The notes under the pieces were generated by a model, which saw only the letters and a program-made list of their open reading frames with translations, was not told the DNA's origin and searched no databases. A stretch of 64,000 nt of DNA from Nocardia bhagyanarayanae (lineage in GTDB: Bacteria > Actinomycetota > Actinomycetes > Mycobacteriales > Mycobacteriaceae), in assembly GCF_006716565.1 (NCBI RefSeq), contig NZ_VFPG01000001.1, positions 744,001 to 808,000 on the forward strand. The letters run 5' to 3'. Both the position numbers and the translations under genes were made by a program. Positions within the stretch are counted from its first letter, which is position 1. Every line of letters starts with the position of its first letter. This document shows positions 37,512-46,900 of the stretch, one piece after another.

Positions 37512-38872
37512 CAGTCGCGTCCGTAGGTGGTGAGGAAGATGGCCTCCGCCAGGGCCATGTGCTGGATTTCGGCGGGATCGACACTTTCGTTGGGGGCGTG
37601 GATGAGGCACTTCGGCTCCTCGACGCCGATCAGCATGATCTCGGCGTCGGGGTAGGTGTCGGCGAAGACGTTGCACAGCGGGATGGAACCGCCCTGACCC
37701 TGGGTGGTGGTCGGCCGGCCGTAGGAGGCGGCCAGCGCGGCGTCCATGGCGGCGCGCGCCGGGCCGCCGCTGGCGGAGCGGAACGGCGCTCCCTCGCCTT
37801 CCAGCTCGATGGTGAGCTTCGCGTGCAGCGGGGTCTTCGCCTCCAGGTGGGCGACGAGGGCGCGGTGCGCGTGCTCCGGCGTGATGCCCGGCGGAATGCG
37901 CAGGTTCAGGCGGGCGCGAGCGGCGGGCTGGATCGCCGCCGTCGAGCCGACCACCCGCGGCGCGTCGATGCCGAGCACGGTGAGAGCCGGTCGGGCCCAG
38001 AGCATTTCGGCGACCGTGCCGTCGCCGGAGAGCTCGACGCCGCCGAGCACGCCCGCGTCGTTGCGGAAGCGGTCGGGATCGTATTGCACGCCGTCCCAGT
38101 TCTGCCGGTTGTCCAGCCCGGCGACGGTGGTGTTGCCGTCGGCGTCGCGCAGCGTGGCGAGCACCTGGATCAGCGTGGCGAGCGCGTCCGGCGCCGCGCC
38201 GCCGAACATGCCCGAATGCAACGGCCCCGCAAGGGTTTCCACGGTGACGAGCACGTTCACGTTGCCGCGCAGGGTCTCCGTGAAGGTCGGCACGCCCGCC
38301 GCGAAGTTGCCGCAGTCGCCGATCACGATGGCGTCGGCGCGCAACAGGTCCGGGTTGGCGACGACGAACTTCTCCAGACCGCCGGTCCCCTGCTCCTCCG
38401 AGCCCTCGGCGACCAGCGTGACGCCAACGGGTAGCTCGGATCCGATGGCGCGCAGCGCCGTCAGATGCATGACGATGTTGCCCTTGCAGTCCGCCGCGCC
38501 GCGCCCGTACCAGCGACCGTCCTTCTCGGTGAGCTCCCAGGCAGGCGTGCGCCACGCGGCCTCGTCCAGCGGCGGCTGCACGTCGTAATGGCAGTAGAGC
38601 AGCACAGTCGGCGCTCCCGGCGGCGCCGGACGCGAGGCTATGACGGCCTTGCTGCCGTCCGGCGTCTCGTGCAACCCGACCTTGGTCAGTCCCACCGCGG
38701 CGAACGCGTCGGCCACCCACTGCGCGGCGCGCTCGCACTCCTCGGCCGGGAACTGCCGCGGGTCGGCCACGGACTTGAACGAAACCAGTTGCGCCAGATC
38801 GCGTTCGGCTTGCGGCATCAGCGCGGCGACGCGCGAGCGCAGATCGGCGGTATGCGGATCGTCGGAAGTCAT
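37511..38872 (-). CDS. M20 family dipeptidase
   Basis: A 453-residue M20 (ArgE/DapE/CPG2-type) zinc peptidase, most like dipeptidases. Metal blocks are LLYCHYDVQPP near residue 87, GRGAADCKGNI near 120, EGSEEQGTGGL near 155 and CLIHAPNES near 425. A Gly-rich GQGGSIPLCN stretch is also typical. ATG at 38872 has a GAGG site 11 bases upstream. It is divergent from glutamate decarboxylase, with a 295-base gap between them. It should act on cytoplasmic peptides; the exact substrate is not seen. Confidence 0.93.
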   Translation of the reverse strand: MTSDDPHTADLRSRVAALMPQAERDLAQLVSFKSVADPRQFPAEECERAAQWVADAFAAVGLTKVGLHETPDGSKAVIASRPAPPGAPTVLLYCHYDVQPPLDEAAWRTPAWELTEKDGRWYGRGAADCKGNIVMHLTALRAIGSELPVGVTLVAEGSEEQGTGGLEKFVVANPDLLRADAIVIGDCGNFAAGVPTFTETLRGNVNVLVTVETLAGPLHSGMFGGAAPDALATLIQVLATLRDADGNTTVAGLDNRQNWDGVQYDPDRFRNDAGVLGGVELSGDGTVAEMLWARPALTVLGIDAPRVVGSTAAIQPAARARLNLRIPPGITPEHAHRALVAHLEAKTPLHAKLTIELEGEGAPFRSASGGPARAAMDAALAASYGRPTTTQGQGGSIPLCNVFADTYPDAEIMLIGVEEPKCLIHAPNESVDPAEIQHMALAEAIFLTTYGRD

Positions 38873-38960
38873 TGGCAGCGACCTCACTTCATCGTGTCGT
38901 GTCGATTCGCACCTCGTCGAGGTGGCTGCCGAATCGGTCCGCACGGCGCAGGCCGATTCG

Positions 38961-38988
38961 ACGGCGATCACCGTATCGCGATCGCCGT
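38961..38988. promoter_or_regulatory. 9-bp inverted repeat in the M20/gadB divergent gap
   Basis: ACGGCGATC (38961-38969) and its complement GATCGCCGT (38980-38988) are 10 bases apart. The gap 38873-39167 has no gene; this is the clearest dyad in it and a possible operator. Confidence 0.35.
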
Positions 38989-39167
38989 TCACCGGGCAGT
39001 TGCCGGGGGTGGGCGCGCCGAGTGCGACGATGCCGGTTGACGGTGCCGGTAGCCGCTCGGCATCCGCCTTCTGGGCGCGAATTGGCCGCCTATACCAGCG
39101 ACGCATTGCAGAATGAGGTCCGCACCCGATCCGTGGCAATCGATGAGCAGCCTTGCTGGAGGCCCTG

Positions 39168-40568
39168 ATGCCCGCTGAACCGGAATTCGACGATCTGTTC
39201 GCACGGCCCGCACTCGACCGCCCCGCGCCCAAGGAGCGCTTCCCGGACAAGGAGCTGCTCCCGCAGGTCGCCTACCAGATCGTGCACGACGAGCTGCTGC
39301 TCGACGGCGTCTCGCGGATGAACCTCGCCACCTTCTGCACCACCTGGGTCGACGACCAGGCGCGCAGGCTGATGAACGAGTCGCTGGACAAGAACATCGT
39401 CGACAAGGACGAATACCCGCAGACCGCGGAGCTGGAGCGCCGCTGCGCGCGGATGCTCGCCGACCTCTGGCACGCCCCGGATCCCGCGACCACGCATGGC
39501 ACCTCGACCACCGGGTCCAGCGAGGCCGCGATGCTCGGCGGACTCGCCGCCAAGTTCCGCTGGCGCAAGCGCGGCGGTTCGGGCGCGCCGAACTTCGTCT
39601 GCGGGCCCGTGCAGGTCTGCTGGGAGAAGTTCGCCCGCTATTTCGACGTCGAGATTCGCCAGGTGCCGTTGCGCGGCGACCGGCTCACCATGCACCCCGA
39701 CGACGTCGCCGCGCACTGCGACGAGAACACCATCATGGTGGTCGCCAATTTCGGCCAGACCTACACGGGACTGTTCGAGGACGTCGCGGGCATCGCGGGT
39801 GCGCTCGACGATCTCCAGTCCTCGAAGGGCCTGGACATCCCGCTGCACGTGGACGCGGCGAGCGGCGGTTTCCTCGCCCCGTTCACCGCCCCCGACGTGG
39901 TGTGGGACTTCCGCCTGGAACGGGTGAAATCGATCAACTCCTCCGGCCACAAGACCGGTCTGGCCCCGCTCGGCGCGGGCTGGGCGGTTTGGCGCACGGC
40001 CGACGATCTGCCCGCGGAGCTGATCTTCGACGTCGACTACCTCGGCGGCAGCATGGCCACGTTCAACCTGAACTTCTCCCGGCCGGGCGGGCAGGTGATC
40101 ACGCAGTACTACGACTTCATCCGGCTCGGCAGGCTCGGCTACACGCGGTTGCAGGAGGCGATCTACCGGGTCGCCGGGCACTTGGCGGCCGGGTTGACGA
40201 AGTTCGACGGGTTCGAGTTGATCCACGACGGCGACCCGGATCGCGGCATCGCCGCCGTGTGCTGGCGGCTCACCGACTCGCCCGGCTTCAACCTCTACGA
40301 CCTCTCCGATCGGCTGCGCACCCGCGGCTGGCTCATCGCCGCGTACCCGCTGCCGCCCGACCGCGGATCGGAGACGGTCATGCGCGCGGTGATCCGGCAC
40401 GGTTTCACCCACGACATGGTCGACCTGCTGCTCGCCGACATCGAACGCAGCGTGCGGCAACTGGCCGACCACCCGCTGACGGTGTCGCTGACCAGGGCGG
40501 ATGCGGGCGGCTTCACCCACAACGCGACGCCGAAGGTGCCCGCCGCGAAGAACCCGCACGGGAAATAG
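39168..40568 (+). CDS. gadB: Glutamate decarboxylase
   Basis: A 466-residue PLP enzyme of the GadB type that converts glutamate to GABA and CO2, using up a proton. Blocks include HGTSTTGSSEAAMLGG near residue 108, HVDAASGGF near 228 and INSSGHKTGLAPLG near 258, where the lysine binds PLP. ATG at 39168 has TGGAGG six bases before it; an in-frame upstream start at 39153 lacks such a site. No glutamate/GABA antiporter gene is adjacent, so a role in acid resistance is not shown by context. Confidence 0.95.
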   Translation: MPAEPEFDDLFARPALDRPAPKERFPDKELLPQVAYQIVHDELLLDGVSRMNLATFCTTWVDDQARRLMNESLDKNIVDKDEYPQTAELERRCARMLADLWHAPDPATTHGTSTTGSSEAAMLGGLAAKFRWRKRGGSGAPNFVCGPVQVCWEKFARYFDVEIRQVPLRGDRLTMHPDDVAAHCDENTIMVVANFGQTYTGLFEDVAGIAGALDDLQSSKGLDIPLHVDAASGGFLAPFTAPDVVWDFRLERVKSINSSGHKTGLAPLGAGWAVWRTADDLPAELIFDVDYLGGSMATFNLNFSRPGGQVITQYYDFIRLGRLGYTRLQEAIYRVAGHLAAGLTKFDGFELIHDGDPDRGIAAVCWRLTDSPGFNLYDLSDRLRTRGWLIAAYPLPPDRGSETVMRAVIRHGFTHDMVDLLLADIERSVRQLADHPLTVSLTRADAGGFTHNATPKVPAAKNPHGK

Positions 40569-40593
40569 AGCTCCGTCCGACGAACACCGGACT

Positions 40594-40643
40594 GAGGTAC
40601 GCCCGCCACCATCGATCGCCATTCCCGGCGGCGGGCGTACCTC
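40594..40643. terminator. 14-bp stem between gadB and DUF2334 gene
   Basis: GAGGTACGCCCGCC (40594-40607) pairs perfectly with 40630-40643 across a 22-base loop. It serves two convergent genes. Confidence 0.65.
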
Positions 40644-40655
40644 GGCCCGCGACCG

Positions 40656-41357
40656 TCAGGCCGCGCGCACCAGGTCGAACGGCTCCCACCGGTACACATC
40701 ACTGACCGCGCCGTGGAACAGCGCCAGGTCCACCGCGTCCAGCATCGCCTGGCGCGGACCCGAACGCTGCAACTGCGCCGCGGAGACGGCCAAGCGCAGC
40801 ACGCCGCCGCGCCGCGCGGTCCGCGCCGCGCCCATCACCAAGGCGCGGCACCACCACGGCTCGGCGCGGAAACCCTCGCCGATGCCGTAGACGCGCGACT
40901 TCTGCGCCGCGTTGCGTTCCAGATCGAGGATCGAGGTGAGCCCGAGCGCCAGCCGGAAACCCGTCTCGGGCAGTGCGGCGATGGCGCCCGCCGAAGCGTC
41001 CCAGCGCGGCGCGGCGAACAGCCGGGTGCGCAGTTCGACCTGCTCCAGCACCCGGTCGGCCGCGGTGAGCCGCAGCTTGGCCTCGTGCTTGGGCAGCGTC
41101 GCGAACTCGGCCCTGCGCCGCTTGGTCGCCGCCTGGTCGTAGCCGTGCAGCACGATGGCGTCGCCGCGGGCCCGCCTGCCGCGCAGCCACGCCTGCGTCG
41201 CGAGGTCGTCGACCAGCCGGTACTTGCCCTTCAACCGCGGCGCCACCAGCAGCGACAACCGCACGTCGCGACGATCCATCTCGGCGGCGAATTCGATCGC
41301 GGCGTCTCGAGTGGTGTCCCGAATACCCGACACGGACACGATCAGCTCAGCGTTCAT
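40656..41357 (-). CDS. DUF2334 (polysaccharide deacetylase-like) protein
   Basis: A 233-residue protein beginning MNAELIVSVSGIRD. It resembles DUF2334 members, which have a degenerate NodB-type deacetylase barrel: GDAIVLHGYDQ near residue 88 stands where the family has its His motif. The usual catalytic Asp pair of active deacetylases is not obvious, so activity is uncertain. ATG at 41357 is used because no valid start lies in the preceding in-frame residues close to it; no strong ribosome site is present. It lies downstream of oligopeptidase B on the opposite side of an unannotated 143-base gap. Confidence 0.7.
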   Translation of the reverse strand: MNAELIVSVSGIRDTTRDAAIEFAAEMDRRDVRLSLLVAPRLKGKYRLVDDLATQAWLRGRRARGDAIVLHGYDQAATKRRRAEFATLPKHEAKLRLTAADRVLEQVELRTRLFAAPRWDASAGAIAALPETGFRLALGLTSILDLERNAAQKSRVYGIGEGFRAEPWWCRALVMGAARTARRGGVLRLAVSAAQLQRSGPRQAMLDAVDLALFHGAVSDVYRWEPFDLVRAA

Positions 41358-41500
41358 GAACCAACGGTGCCCGACGCAGGTGTCGTCGATGTGCAGCGCG
41401 CATGACCAGAGGACGAACAACCGAAGCACCGTCGGCGACCAGCCACGCCCGCCGGCGGTCCCGTCCTGTTGTCGCTGCCCGCGTACCGCCGGAGGTGCGC

Positions 41501-43651
41501 CTACTCGTCGGCCAGGCCGACCGTGTCGAGCACCCAGGCGTGCTCGAAGGCCACTTCCTTCCACTTCTCGTACCGGCCGCTGACGCCACCGTGGCCCGCG
41601 CTCATCTCCGTCTTGAGCAGCAGCGGCGCGTCACCGGTCTTGGTCGCGCGCAGCTTGGCGACCCACTTGGCGGGCTCCACGTAGAGCACCCTGGTGTCGT
41701 TCAGGCTGGTGACGGCGAGGATCGCCGGATAGTCCTTGGCCTCGATGTTCTCGTACGGCGAGTAGGACTTCATGTACTCGTAGACGTCCTTGTCCGCCAA
41801 GGGATTACCCCACTCGTCCCACTCGATGACGGTGAGCGGCAGCGACGGGTCCAGGATCGAGGTCAGCGGGTCGACGAACGGCACGTTGGCGAGAATGCCC
41901 CGGAACAGCTCCGGCGCCAGGTTCGCCACGGCGCCCATCAGCAGGCCGCCCGCGCTGCCGCCGTCGGCGACCAGCCGATCGGGCGCGGTCCTTCCGGTGT
42001 CGATCAGGTGCCGCGCGCAGGCCACGAAGTCGGTGAAGGTGTTCTTCTTGGTGAGCGTCTTGCCGTTCTCATACCAGAGCCTGCCCATCTCGCCGCCGCC
42101 GCGCACGTGCGCGACCGCGAACACCATGCCGCGATCGAGCAGCGACAGCCGCGCGACCGAGAAGGACGGATCCATGCTGGCCTCGTAGGAGCCGTAGCCG
42201 TAGAGCAGCAGCGGCTTCGGCTCGCCCTCGGCCACCGCGCCCTTCTTCCACACCAGCGAGATCGGGATCCGCGTGCCGTCCTCGGCGATCGCCCAATCCC
42301 GTTGTTGCTCGTAGTCGTTCGCGTCGTAGCCGCCGAGCACCGGCTGCTCCTTGCGCAGCAGCAGCGCGCCGGTGGCGGGCACGTAGTCGAACACCTGCAT
42401 CGGGGTGATGAACGAGGTCAGGCCGATGCGCAGAGTCGGCTGCGTCCACTCCGGGTTTGCGCCGGAGCCGACCGCGAAGAGCTCGAGATCGAACTCGAGT
42501 TCGCGCCGCTCGCCATAGCCGGACTCGGTGAGCGGCCAGACCGCGACCCTGGTCAGCGCCTCGCGGCGGTAGCTGAGCACCAGGTGGTCGGCGAACGCGT
42601 CGACGTCCTCGAGCCGCACGTCGTCGCGGTGGCCGATGAGCAGCGTCAGGTTCGACGGGTCGGCGACCGGCGCCTCGGCGAGCACGAAGTTCTCCGCCTT
42701 CACCCCGTCCACGACGTCGTTGTGCAGGATGAGGAAGCGATCCTCGCCGCCGATCACGGCGTGCTCGGCCGAGTATTCGACGCCTTCGCGCCGCGGCATG
42801 ATGATCCGGAAATCGCCCTCGGGATCGTCGGATTCCAGCACCCAGCCCTCGGTGGTGATCTTGGAGCCGACCCAGATCATCAGGTATTTCTCCGAGCGGG
42901 TGGAGCCGATGCTCACCCAGTAGCGCTCGTCGGGCTCGTGGAAGACCTTCACGTCGGCCGCGGTTTCGGCGCCTAGCCGATGCCGCCACACGGTGTCGGG
43001 GCGCCAGGACTCGTCGACCGTCTGATAGAAGACGTGGCTGCCGTCCAGCGACCAGGTCGCGCCCGGCGCGGTGCCCGCGATCTCGTCGGCGAGCGGTTCG
43101 CCGGTGCGCAGGTCCTTGAAGCGCAGGGTGTAGCGCTCGTCGCCGACGGTGTCGACCGAGTAGGCCAGCAGGTTGCCGTCGTGGCTCACCGAGAACGCGC
43201 CGAGGGCGAAGTAGGCGTGGCCCGCGGCCAGCTCGTTGCTGTCCAGCAGCACCTGTTCGCCGGGGATCTCGCTGTCGACCTCGAGTCGCGGCGGAGTCCA
43301 CGCGTCGATGCCCTCGGCCTGCGCGTCGATCGGGCAGCGGCAGTGCACGCCGTACTGCTTGCCCTCGTAGCTGCGCGAGTAGTACCAGAACTCGCCCATG
43401 CGGGTCGGCACCGAGAGGTCGGTCTCCTGGGTGCGCGACTTGATCTCCTCGAAGATCTTCTCGCGCAGGCCCTGCAGGTGCGCGGTCTGCGCTTCGGTGT
43501 AGGCGTTCTCCGCCTGGAGGTGGGAGATGACCTCGGGATCTTCTTTGTCCCGCAGCCACTCGTACTCGTCGACGAAGACGTCGCCGTGGTGGACCCGCTC
43601 GGTGGGCACCGTCTTGGCGATCGGGGCCGCCACCGCACTTTCGACAGACAT
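41501..43651 (-). CDS. ptrB: Oligopeptidase B (S9 prolyl oligopeptidase family)
   Basis: A 716-residue serine peptidase of family S9A, cutting small peptides after basic residues. The N-terminal propeller starts with the family's VHHGDVFVDEYEWLRDKE. The catalytic Ser is in DGGSAGGLLMG near residue 565, the Asp in SLNDTRVLYVEPAKW near 650, and the His in SAGHGGVSGRYEKWKE near 685. Length is normal and the gene is intact, whereas M. tuberculosis has it split in two (from memory). ATG at 43651 has TAGGGT ending 7 bases upstream inside the end of the MerR gene, so it may have its own leaderless message. Confidence 0.95.
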   Translation of the reverse strand: MSVESAVAAPIAKTVPTERVHHGDVFVDEYEWLRDKEDPEVISHLQAENAYTEAQTAHLQGLREKIFEEIKSRTQETDLSVPTRMGEFWYYSRSYEGKQYGVHCRCPIDAQAEGIDAWTPPRLEVDSEIPGEQVLLDSNELAAGHAYFALGAFSVSHDGNLLAYSVDTVGDERYTLRFKDLRTGEPLADEIAGTAPGATWSLDGSHVFYQTVDESWRPDTVWRHRLGAETAADVKVFHEPDERYWVSIGSTRSEKYLMIWVGSKITTEGWVLESDDPEGDFRIIMPRREGVEYSAEHAVIGGEDRFLILHNDVVDGVKAENFVLAEAPVADPSNLTLLIGHRDDVRLEDVDAFADHLVLSYRREALTRVAVWPLTESGYGERRELEFDLELFAVGSGANPEWTQPTLRIGLTSFITPMQVFDYVPATGALLLRKEQPVLGGYDANDYEQQRDWAIAEDGTRIPISLVWKKGAVAEGEPKPLLLYGYGSYEASMDPSFSVARLSLLDRGMVFAVAHVRGGGEMGRLWYENGKTLTKKNTFTDFVACARHLIDTGRTAPDRLVADGGSAGGLLMGAVANLAPELFRGILANVPFVDPLTSILDPSLPLTVIEWDEWGNPLADKDVYEYMKSYSPYENIEAKDYPAILAVTSLNDTRVLYVEPAKWVAKLRATKTGDAPLLLKTEMSAGHGGVSGRYEKWKEVAFEHAWVLDTVGLADE

Positions 43652-43661
43652 GCGGTCCACC

Positions 43662-44069
43662 CTACTTGCGGGCCGTCGAATCCCCCGCGCGTCGGAACTC
43701 CGCGGGCGGCGCCTCGCCGCCCGCCGCGCGGATGACGCCGTCGAGCACCTCGCAGGTGCGGTGCAGATCACGCAGCGCGCGGTCGATCCTGGCCCGTTCC
43801 TCGGTCAGCTTCTCCACAAGGAACGGGGTGGCCTCGGCGTTGGGTGAGCCGTCGGTGTCGTGGATGCACGGCAGCAGTTCGGCGATGGTGTCGCTGGTCA
43901 GTCCGGCCGCGAACATCTCCTGGATCCGCCGCACCCGCTCGACGGCCGCCTCCGGATATTCGCGCTGCCCGCCGGAGCTGCGGGCGGCGGCCAGCATGCC
44001 CTTGTCCTCGTAGTACCGCAGCGACCGGACGCTCACGCCGGTTCGCTCGGACAGTTCACCGATGCGCAC
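43662..44069 (-). CDS. MerR family regulator
   Basis: A 135-residue MerR protein. The helix-turn-helix MRIGELSERTGVSVRSLRYYEDKGML is at the N-terminus, then a long dimer helix (about residues 80-120) and an Ala-rich tail. Only two cysteines (near residues 69 and 105) are present, so a metal-cluster sensor is not evident. GTG at 44069 has GAGGAG five bases upstream. It is divergent from an Old Yellow Enzyme gene whose promoter has the 19-base spacer and central dyad that MerR proteins act on, so it very likely controls that gene and itself. Confidence 0.93.
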   Translation of the reverse strand: MRIGELSERTGVSVRSLRYYEDKGMLAAARSSGGQREYPEAAVERVRRIQEMFAAGLTSDTIAELLPCIHDTDGSPNAEATPFLVEKLTEERARIDRALRDLHRTCEVLDGVIRAAGGEAPPAEFRRAGDSTARK

Positions 44070-44085
44070 GTCACTCCTCGAGCCC

Positions 44086-44116
44086 TTGACCTGACATTGA
44101 TGTCAGCTTCTAGCGT
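44086..44116 (+). promoter_or_regulatory. MerR-type promoter of the Old Yellow Enzyme gene
   Basis: -35 TTGACC (44086-44091) and -10 TAGCGT (44111-44116) are 19 bases apart, longer than the usual 17 and typical of MerR-activated promoters. Between them CTGACAT-TG-ATGTCAG (44091-44106) is a perfect 7-bp dyad. The -10 ends 7 bases before the ATG. Confidence 0.75.
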
Positions 44117-44123
44117 ACGCCTC

Positions 44124-45212
44124 ATGGAACTCTTGACGCCCTACCGCGACCACGAACTGGCCCTCCCGAACCGGATCGTCATGTCCCCGATGACCCGCCT
44201 GCGTTCGGTGCCGGACGGCTCCCCCACCGCCGACGTCGTCGACTACTACGCGCAGCGCGCCACCGCCGGACTGATCATCACCGAGGGCATCTGGCCGCAC
44301 TCGACCGGCCAGAGCGAGGCTTGGGTGCCCGGCTTGCAAACCGAAGCCCACGTCACCGCTTGGCGGCGGGTCACGGAAGCGGTGCACGCGAAGGGCGGGC
44401 GGATCTTCGCGCAGCTGATGCACGGCGGCCGCAAGAACCATCCGCTCGGCCGCATCGACGGAACCTGGCCCGCCGGCCCTTCCGCGGTGGTCGATCCCGA
44501 TCGCGTGCATCTGATCGAGGGCGGCAAGGCCGACCCGATCACGCCGCGCGAGCTGAGTCGCGCCGACATCACGGCGGTGATCGGCCAGTACGCCACGGCC
44601 GCCAGCAATGCGATGGCCGCGGGCTTCGATGGCGTCGAAATCCACGGGGCCAACAGCTATCTCGTGCACCAGTTCCTCGCCGACAACACCAACCTGCGCA
44701 CGGACGAATACGGCGGTTCGATCGACAACCGGATGCGGGCGCCGCTGGCCATCGTGGACGCGGTGGCCGAGGCGATCGGATCGCGGCGCACCGCCATCCG
44801 CCTCTCGCCGGGCAATCCGCAGTTCAACATGTACGAGGCCGATCCCGCGCCGCTGTACCGAAAGCTGGTGTCGGAACTGGATCGACGCGAGCTGGCCTAC
44901 CTGCACCTCACCGACAACGACGACTATCCTGCGCTGACCGATCTGCGTCCGCGCTGGCGCGGCACGCTGATCGCGAACATCGGCGAGAACCGCGAGCCGA
45001 CCACCGCCGCGGGGGCCGAAGCCGTATTGCGATCGGGCACCGCCGATCTCGTCTCGTTCGGGCGAGCGTTCATCGCCAATCCCGATCTGGTGGAACGGAT
45101 CGCGCGCGATCTGCCGCTGAACTCGATTCGCGAGGACGTGCTGTACGGCCGAGATGCGAAGGGCTACACCGACTATCCGGCTTGGTCGGAGAGCGCGTTG
45201 TCCCGGGGGTAG
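44124..45212 (+). CDS. NADH:flavin oxidoreductase / Old Yellow Enzyme
   Basis: A 362-residue FMN barrel enzyme of the OYE/NemA group that reduces activated C=C bonds, nitro-esters or N-ethylmaleimide-like electrophiles. Blocks are NRIVMSPMTRLR near residue 15, GRIFAQLMHGGRKNHP near 93, EIHGANSYLVHQFLAD near 174, and SFGRAFIANPDLVERI near 310. Most OYEs have HGANGYLLDQF in the third block; the small changes are within family range. ATG at 44124 gives a leaderless-type start. Control by the divergent MerR suggests induction by electrophiles or oxidants. Confidence 0.94.
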   Translation: MELLTPYRDHELALPNRIVMSPMTRLRSVPDGSPTADVVDYYAQRATAGLIITEGIWPHSTGQSEAWVPGLQTEAHVTAWRRVTEAVHAKGGRIFAQLMHGGRKNHPLGRIDGTWPAGPSAVVDPDRVHLIEGGKADPITPRELSRADITAVIGQYATAASNAMAAGFDGVEIHGANSYLVHQFLADNTNLRTDEYGGSIDNRMRAPLAIVDAVAEAIGSRRTAIRLSPGNPQFNMYEADPAPLYRKLVSELDRRELAYLHLTDNDDYPALTDLRPRWRGTLIANIGENREPTTAAGAEAVLRSGTADLVSFGRAFIANPDLVERIARDLPLNSIREDVLYGRDAKGYTDYPAWSESALSRG

Positions 45213-45227
45213 GTGTGCCGCGCCGGG

Positions 45228-46187
45228 TCAGGCGCCGATGGCCGAGCCGATGGTGGGCCACGAGGCGTGCAGTGTGTCCTGCCAGTAGGACCAGGAGTGG
45301 GTGCCGACCGGGCTGTAATCGATGCGGGCCGGAATGGCCAGGCTGCGCAGGCGCCGCTCGAAGGCGATCACGCAGGTGTTGATGCCCACCTCGACCGGGC
45401 CGCCGAGGAAGATGTTCTCCGCTAGCTGCGGTTTGATCTCCGCCTCGTGCGGGCCGGGCACGCCGGTGCCGGTGGACAGGTAGATCGTCTTGCCGCGCAA
45501 GCGTTCCGCCAGCAACGAGGGGTCGTGCTCGGCCCAGGCGTCGGTGCCCGGCGCACCCCACATATTGATCGGGTTGCCGCCACGGTTGGCGATCGAGAAC
45601 ATCACGCCGCCCGTGGCCAAGCCGGTGTCCGGGCAGGCACTGTAGCCCGCGATCGCCTTGTACAGGTGGGGGTTGCGCGCGGCCAGGACGAACGCGGCCG
45701 TGCCGCCCATGGAAAGTCCGCCGATCGCGTTGACGCCGTTGCCGTCGAAGTTTTCGTCGATCAGCGGCGGCAGCTCTCGGGTCAGGAAGGTCTCCCACTT
45801 GTAGCGGCCGAAGCGCGGGTCGTCTTGCTGCCAGTCCGTGTAGTAGCTGGCCTGGCCGCCAACGGGGAGCACCACATTGACGTTCTTGCTCCGGAAGAAC
45901 TCCTCGGCGTCGGTCGCGTTGGTCCACGTGCTCTGGCCGACGCCGGGGTCGAGTCCGTCCAGCAGGTAGTAGGCGGGCCGGGCGCCGCCGCTCGCCGGGT
46001 GCAGCACCTGAACCTGGACCGTTCGGCCCATCGCCGGGGAATCGATGAACACCGAGGAACGGGTCGGGCTCAGGGAATCGATCCGCACGATCTGCGCGGC
46101 GGCGGCGGGGGCTCGGGTGGCGGCCAGCGGACCGAGCACGGCGATCGCGACGGCAAGCACTGCAACAGCAACTCTGGTACGCCGCAC
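45228..46187 (-). CDS. Secreted esterase / mycolyltransferase (antigen 85-like)
   Basis: A 319-residue secreted alpha/beta-hydrolase of the antigen 85/esterase D group, which in mycolic-acid bacteria transfers mycolates onto trehalose or arabinogalactan. A signal peptide covers about residues 1-31 (MRRTRV, long hydrophobic run, ending AAAAQ). The nucleophile is in GGLSMGGTAAF near residue 158, and the His in GTHSWSYWQDTL near 298. DWQQDDPRFGRYKWETFLTRELP-type blocks (split near residue 120) are typical. GTG at 46187 has GGAGGG six bases upstream. It supports assignment to Corynebacteriales. Confidence 0.93.
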   Translation of the reverse strand: MRRTRVAVAVLAVAIAVLGPLAATRAPAAAAQIVRIDSLSPTRSSVFIDSPAMGRTVQVQVLHPASGGARPAYYLLDGLDPGVGQSTWTNATDAEEFFRSKNVNVVLPVGGQASYYTDWQQDDPRFGRYKWETFLTRELPPLIDENFDGNGVNAIGGLSMGGTAAFVLAARNPHLYKAIAGYSACPDTGLATGGVMFSIANRGGNPINMWGAPGTDAWAEHDPSLLAERLRGKTIYLSTGTGVPGPHEAEIKPQLAENIFLGGPVEVGINTCVIAFERRLRSLAIPARIDYSPVGTHSWSYWQDTLHASWPTIGSAIGA

Positions 46188-46322
46188 GTCACGCCCTCCA
46201 TCACCGCATGAGAGTGGGCTCCAACGTAACTCACTCCATGGGGTTGCGGAAGGGATTCAAGATCTCGGCTCTTTTACAGCAAACTGCCCAGTACGTAATG
46301 GATTTCACGCCGGCCCCACCAG

Positions 46323-46757
46323 TCACAGACCTTCGGCGCGCTCCAGTGCCCCGCGAATGGATCCGGCGAGATAGTCCAAGTCGGCACGCGGCGGGCTGGT
46401 CGGCCGCCCACGCAGACCGAAGCCGTCACCCGGCGTGCGCGGAATGACATGCAGGTGCACGTGAAACACTTCCTGCCCCGCCGTCACACCATCGGCGAGA
46501 AAGAAATTGACCCCGTCGCACCCCACCTCGCTCGCCCGCAGCGCCCCCGCCAGCCGCTGCCCCACCTGAAACAGCTTCCCCCCGATCACCGGATCGAGCT
46601 CCGCCAAACACCGCGCCGCCACCCGCGGCACCACCAGCAGATGCCCGGGCGTCATCGGCCTGATATCCATGAACGCGACCACGTCGTCGTCCTCGTACAC
46701 CTTGGAAGCCGGCGCCCGCCCGGCAATGATGTCGGCGAAAATCGAGTACGGATCCAC
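46323..46757 (-). CDS. HIT family protein (copy 1)
   Basis: A 144-residue histidine-triad nucleotide hydrolase-like protein acting on AMP conjugates. The triad reads HVHLHVIPR near residue 105. DPYSIFADIIAGRAPASKVYEDD at the start (split) is typical of HIT proteins. GTG at 46757 is chosen because the family begins with this block; TAAGGT lies 5 bases upstream. A second HIT gene lies at 54344. Specific substrate unknown. Confidence 0.92.
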   Translation of the reverse strand: MDPYSIFADIIAGRAPASKVYEDDDVVAFMDIRPMTPGHLLVVPRVAARCLAELDPVIGGKLFQVGQRLAGALRASEVGCDGVNFFLADGVTAGQEVFHVHLHVIPRTPGDGFGLRGRPTSPPRADLDYLAGSIRGALERAEGL

Positions 46758-46900
46758 ACCGCACCTTAACCGGCCCACTGTCGCGTCGAACCGATGCAGC
46801 CTCCGGCTCGAGCACGCGTCGCGTCGACTCGAGGACAGGCGGGCGGATTCCCATCAATGAAATTGCGTTGCATGCGTCGAATGAGGCAGTAAGCTGTTCT

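Noticed and set aside
46208..46447. Small plus-strand frame after the mycolyltransferase promoter
   Set aside because: No ribosome site, unusual composition, and it runs antisense into the HIT gene.
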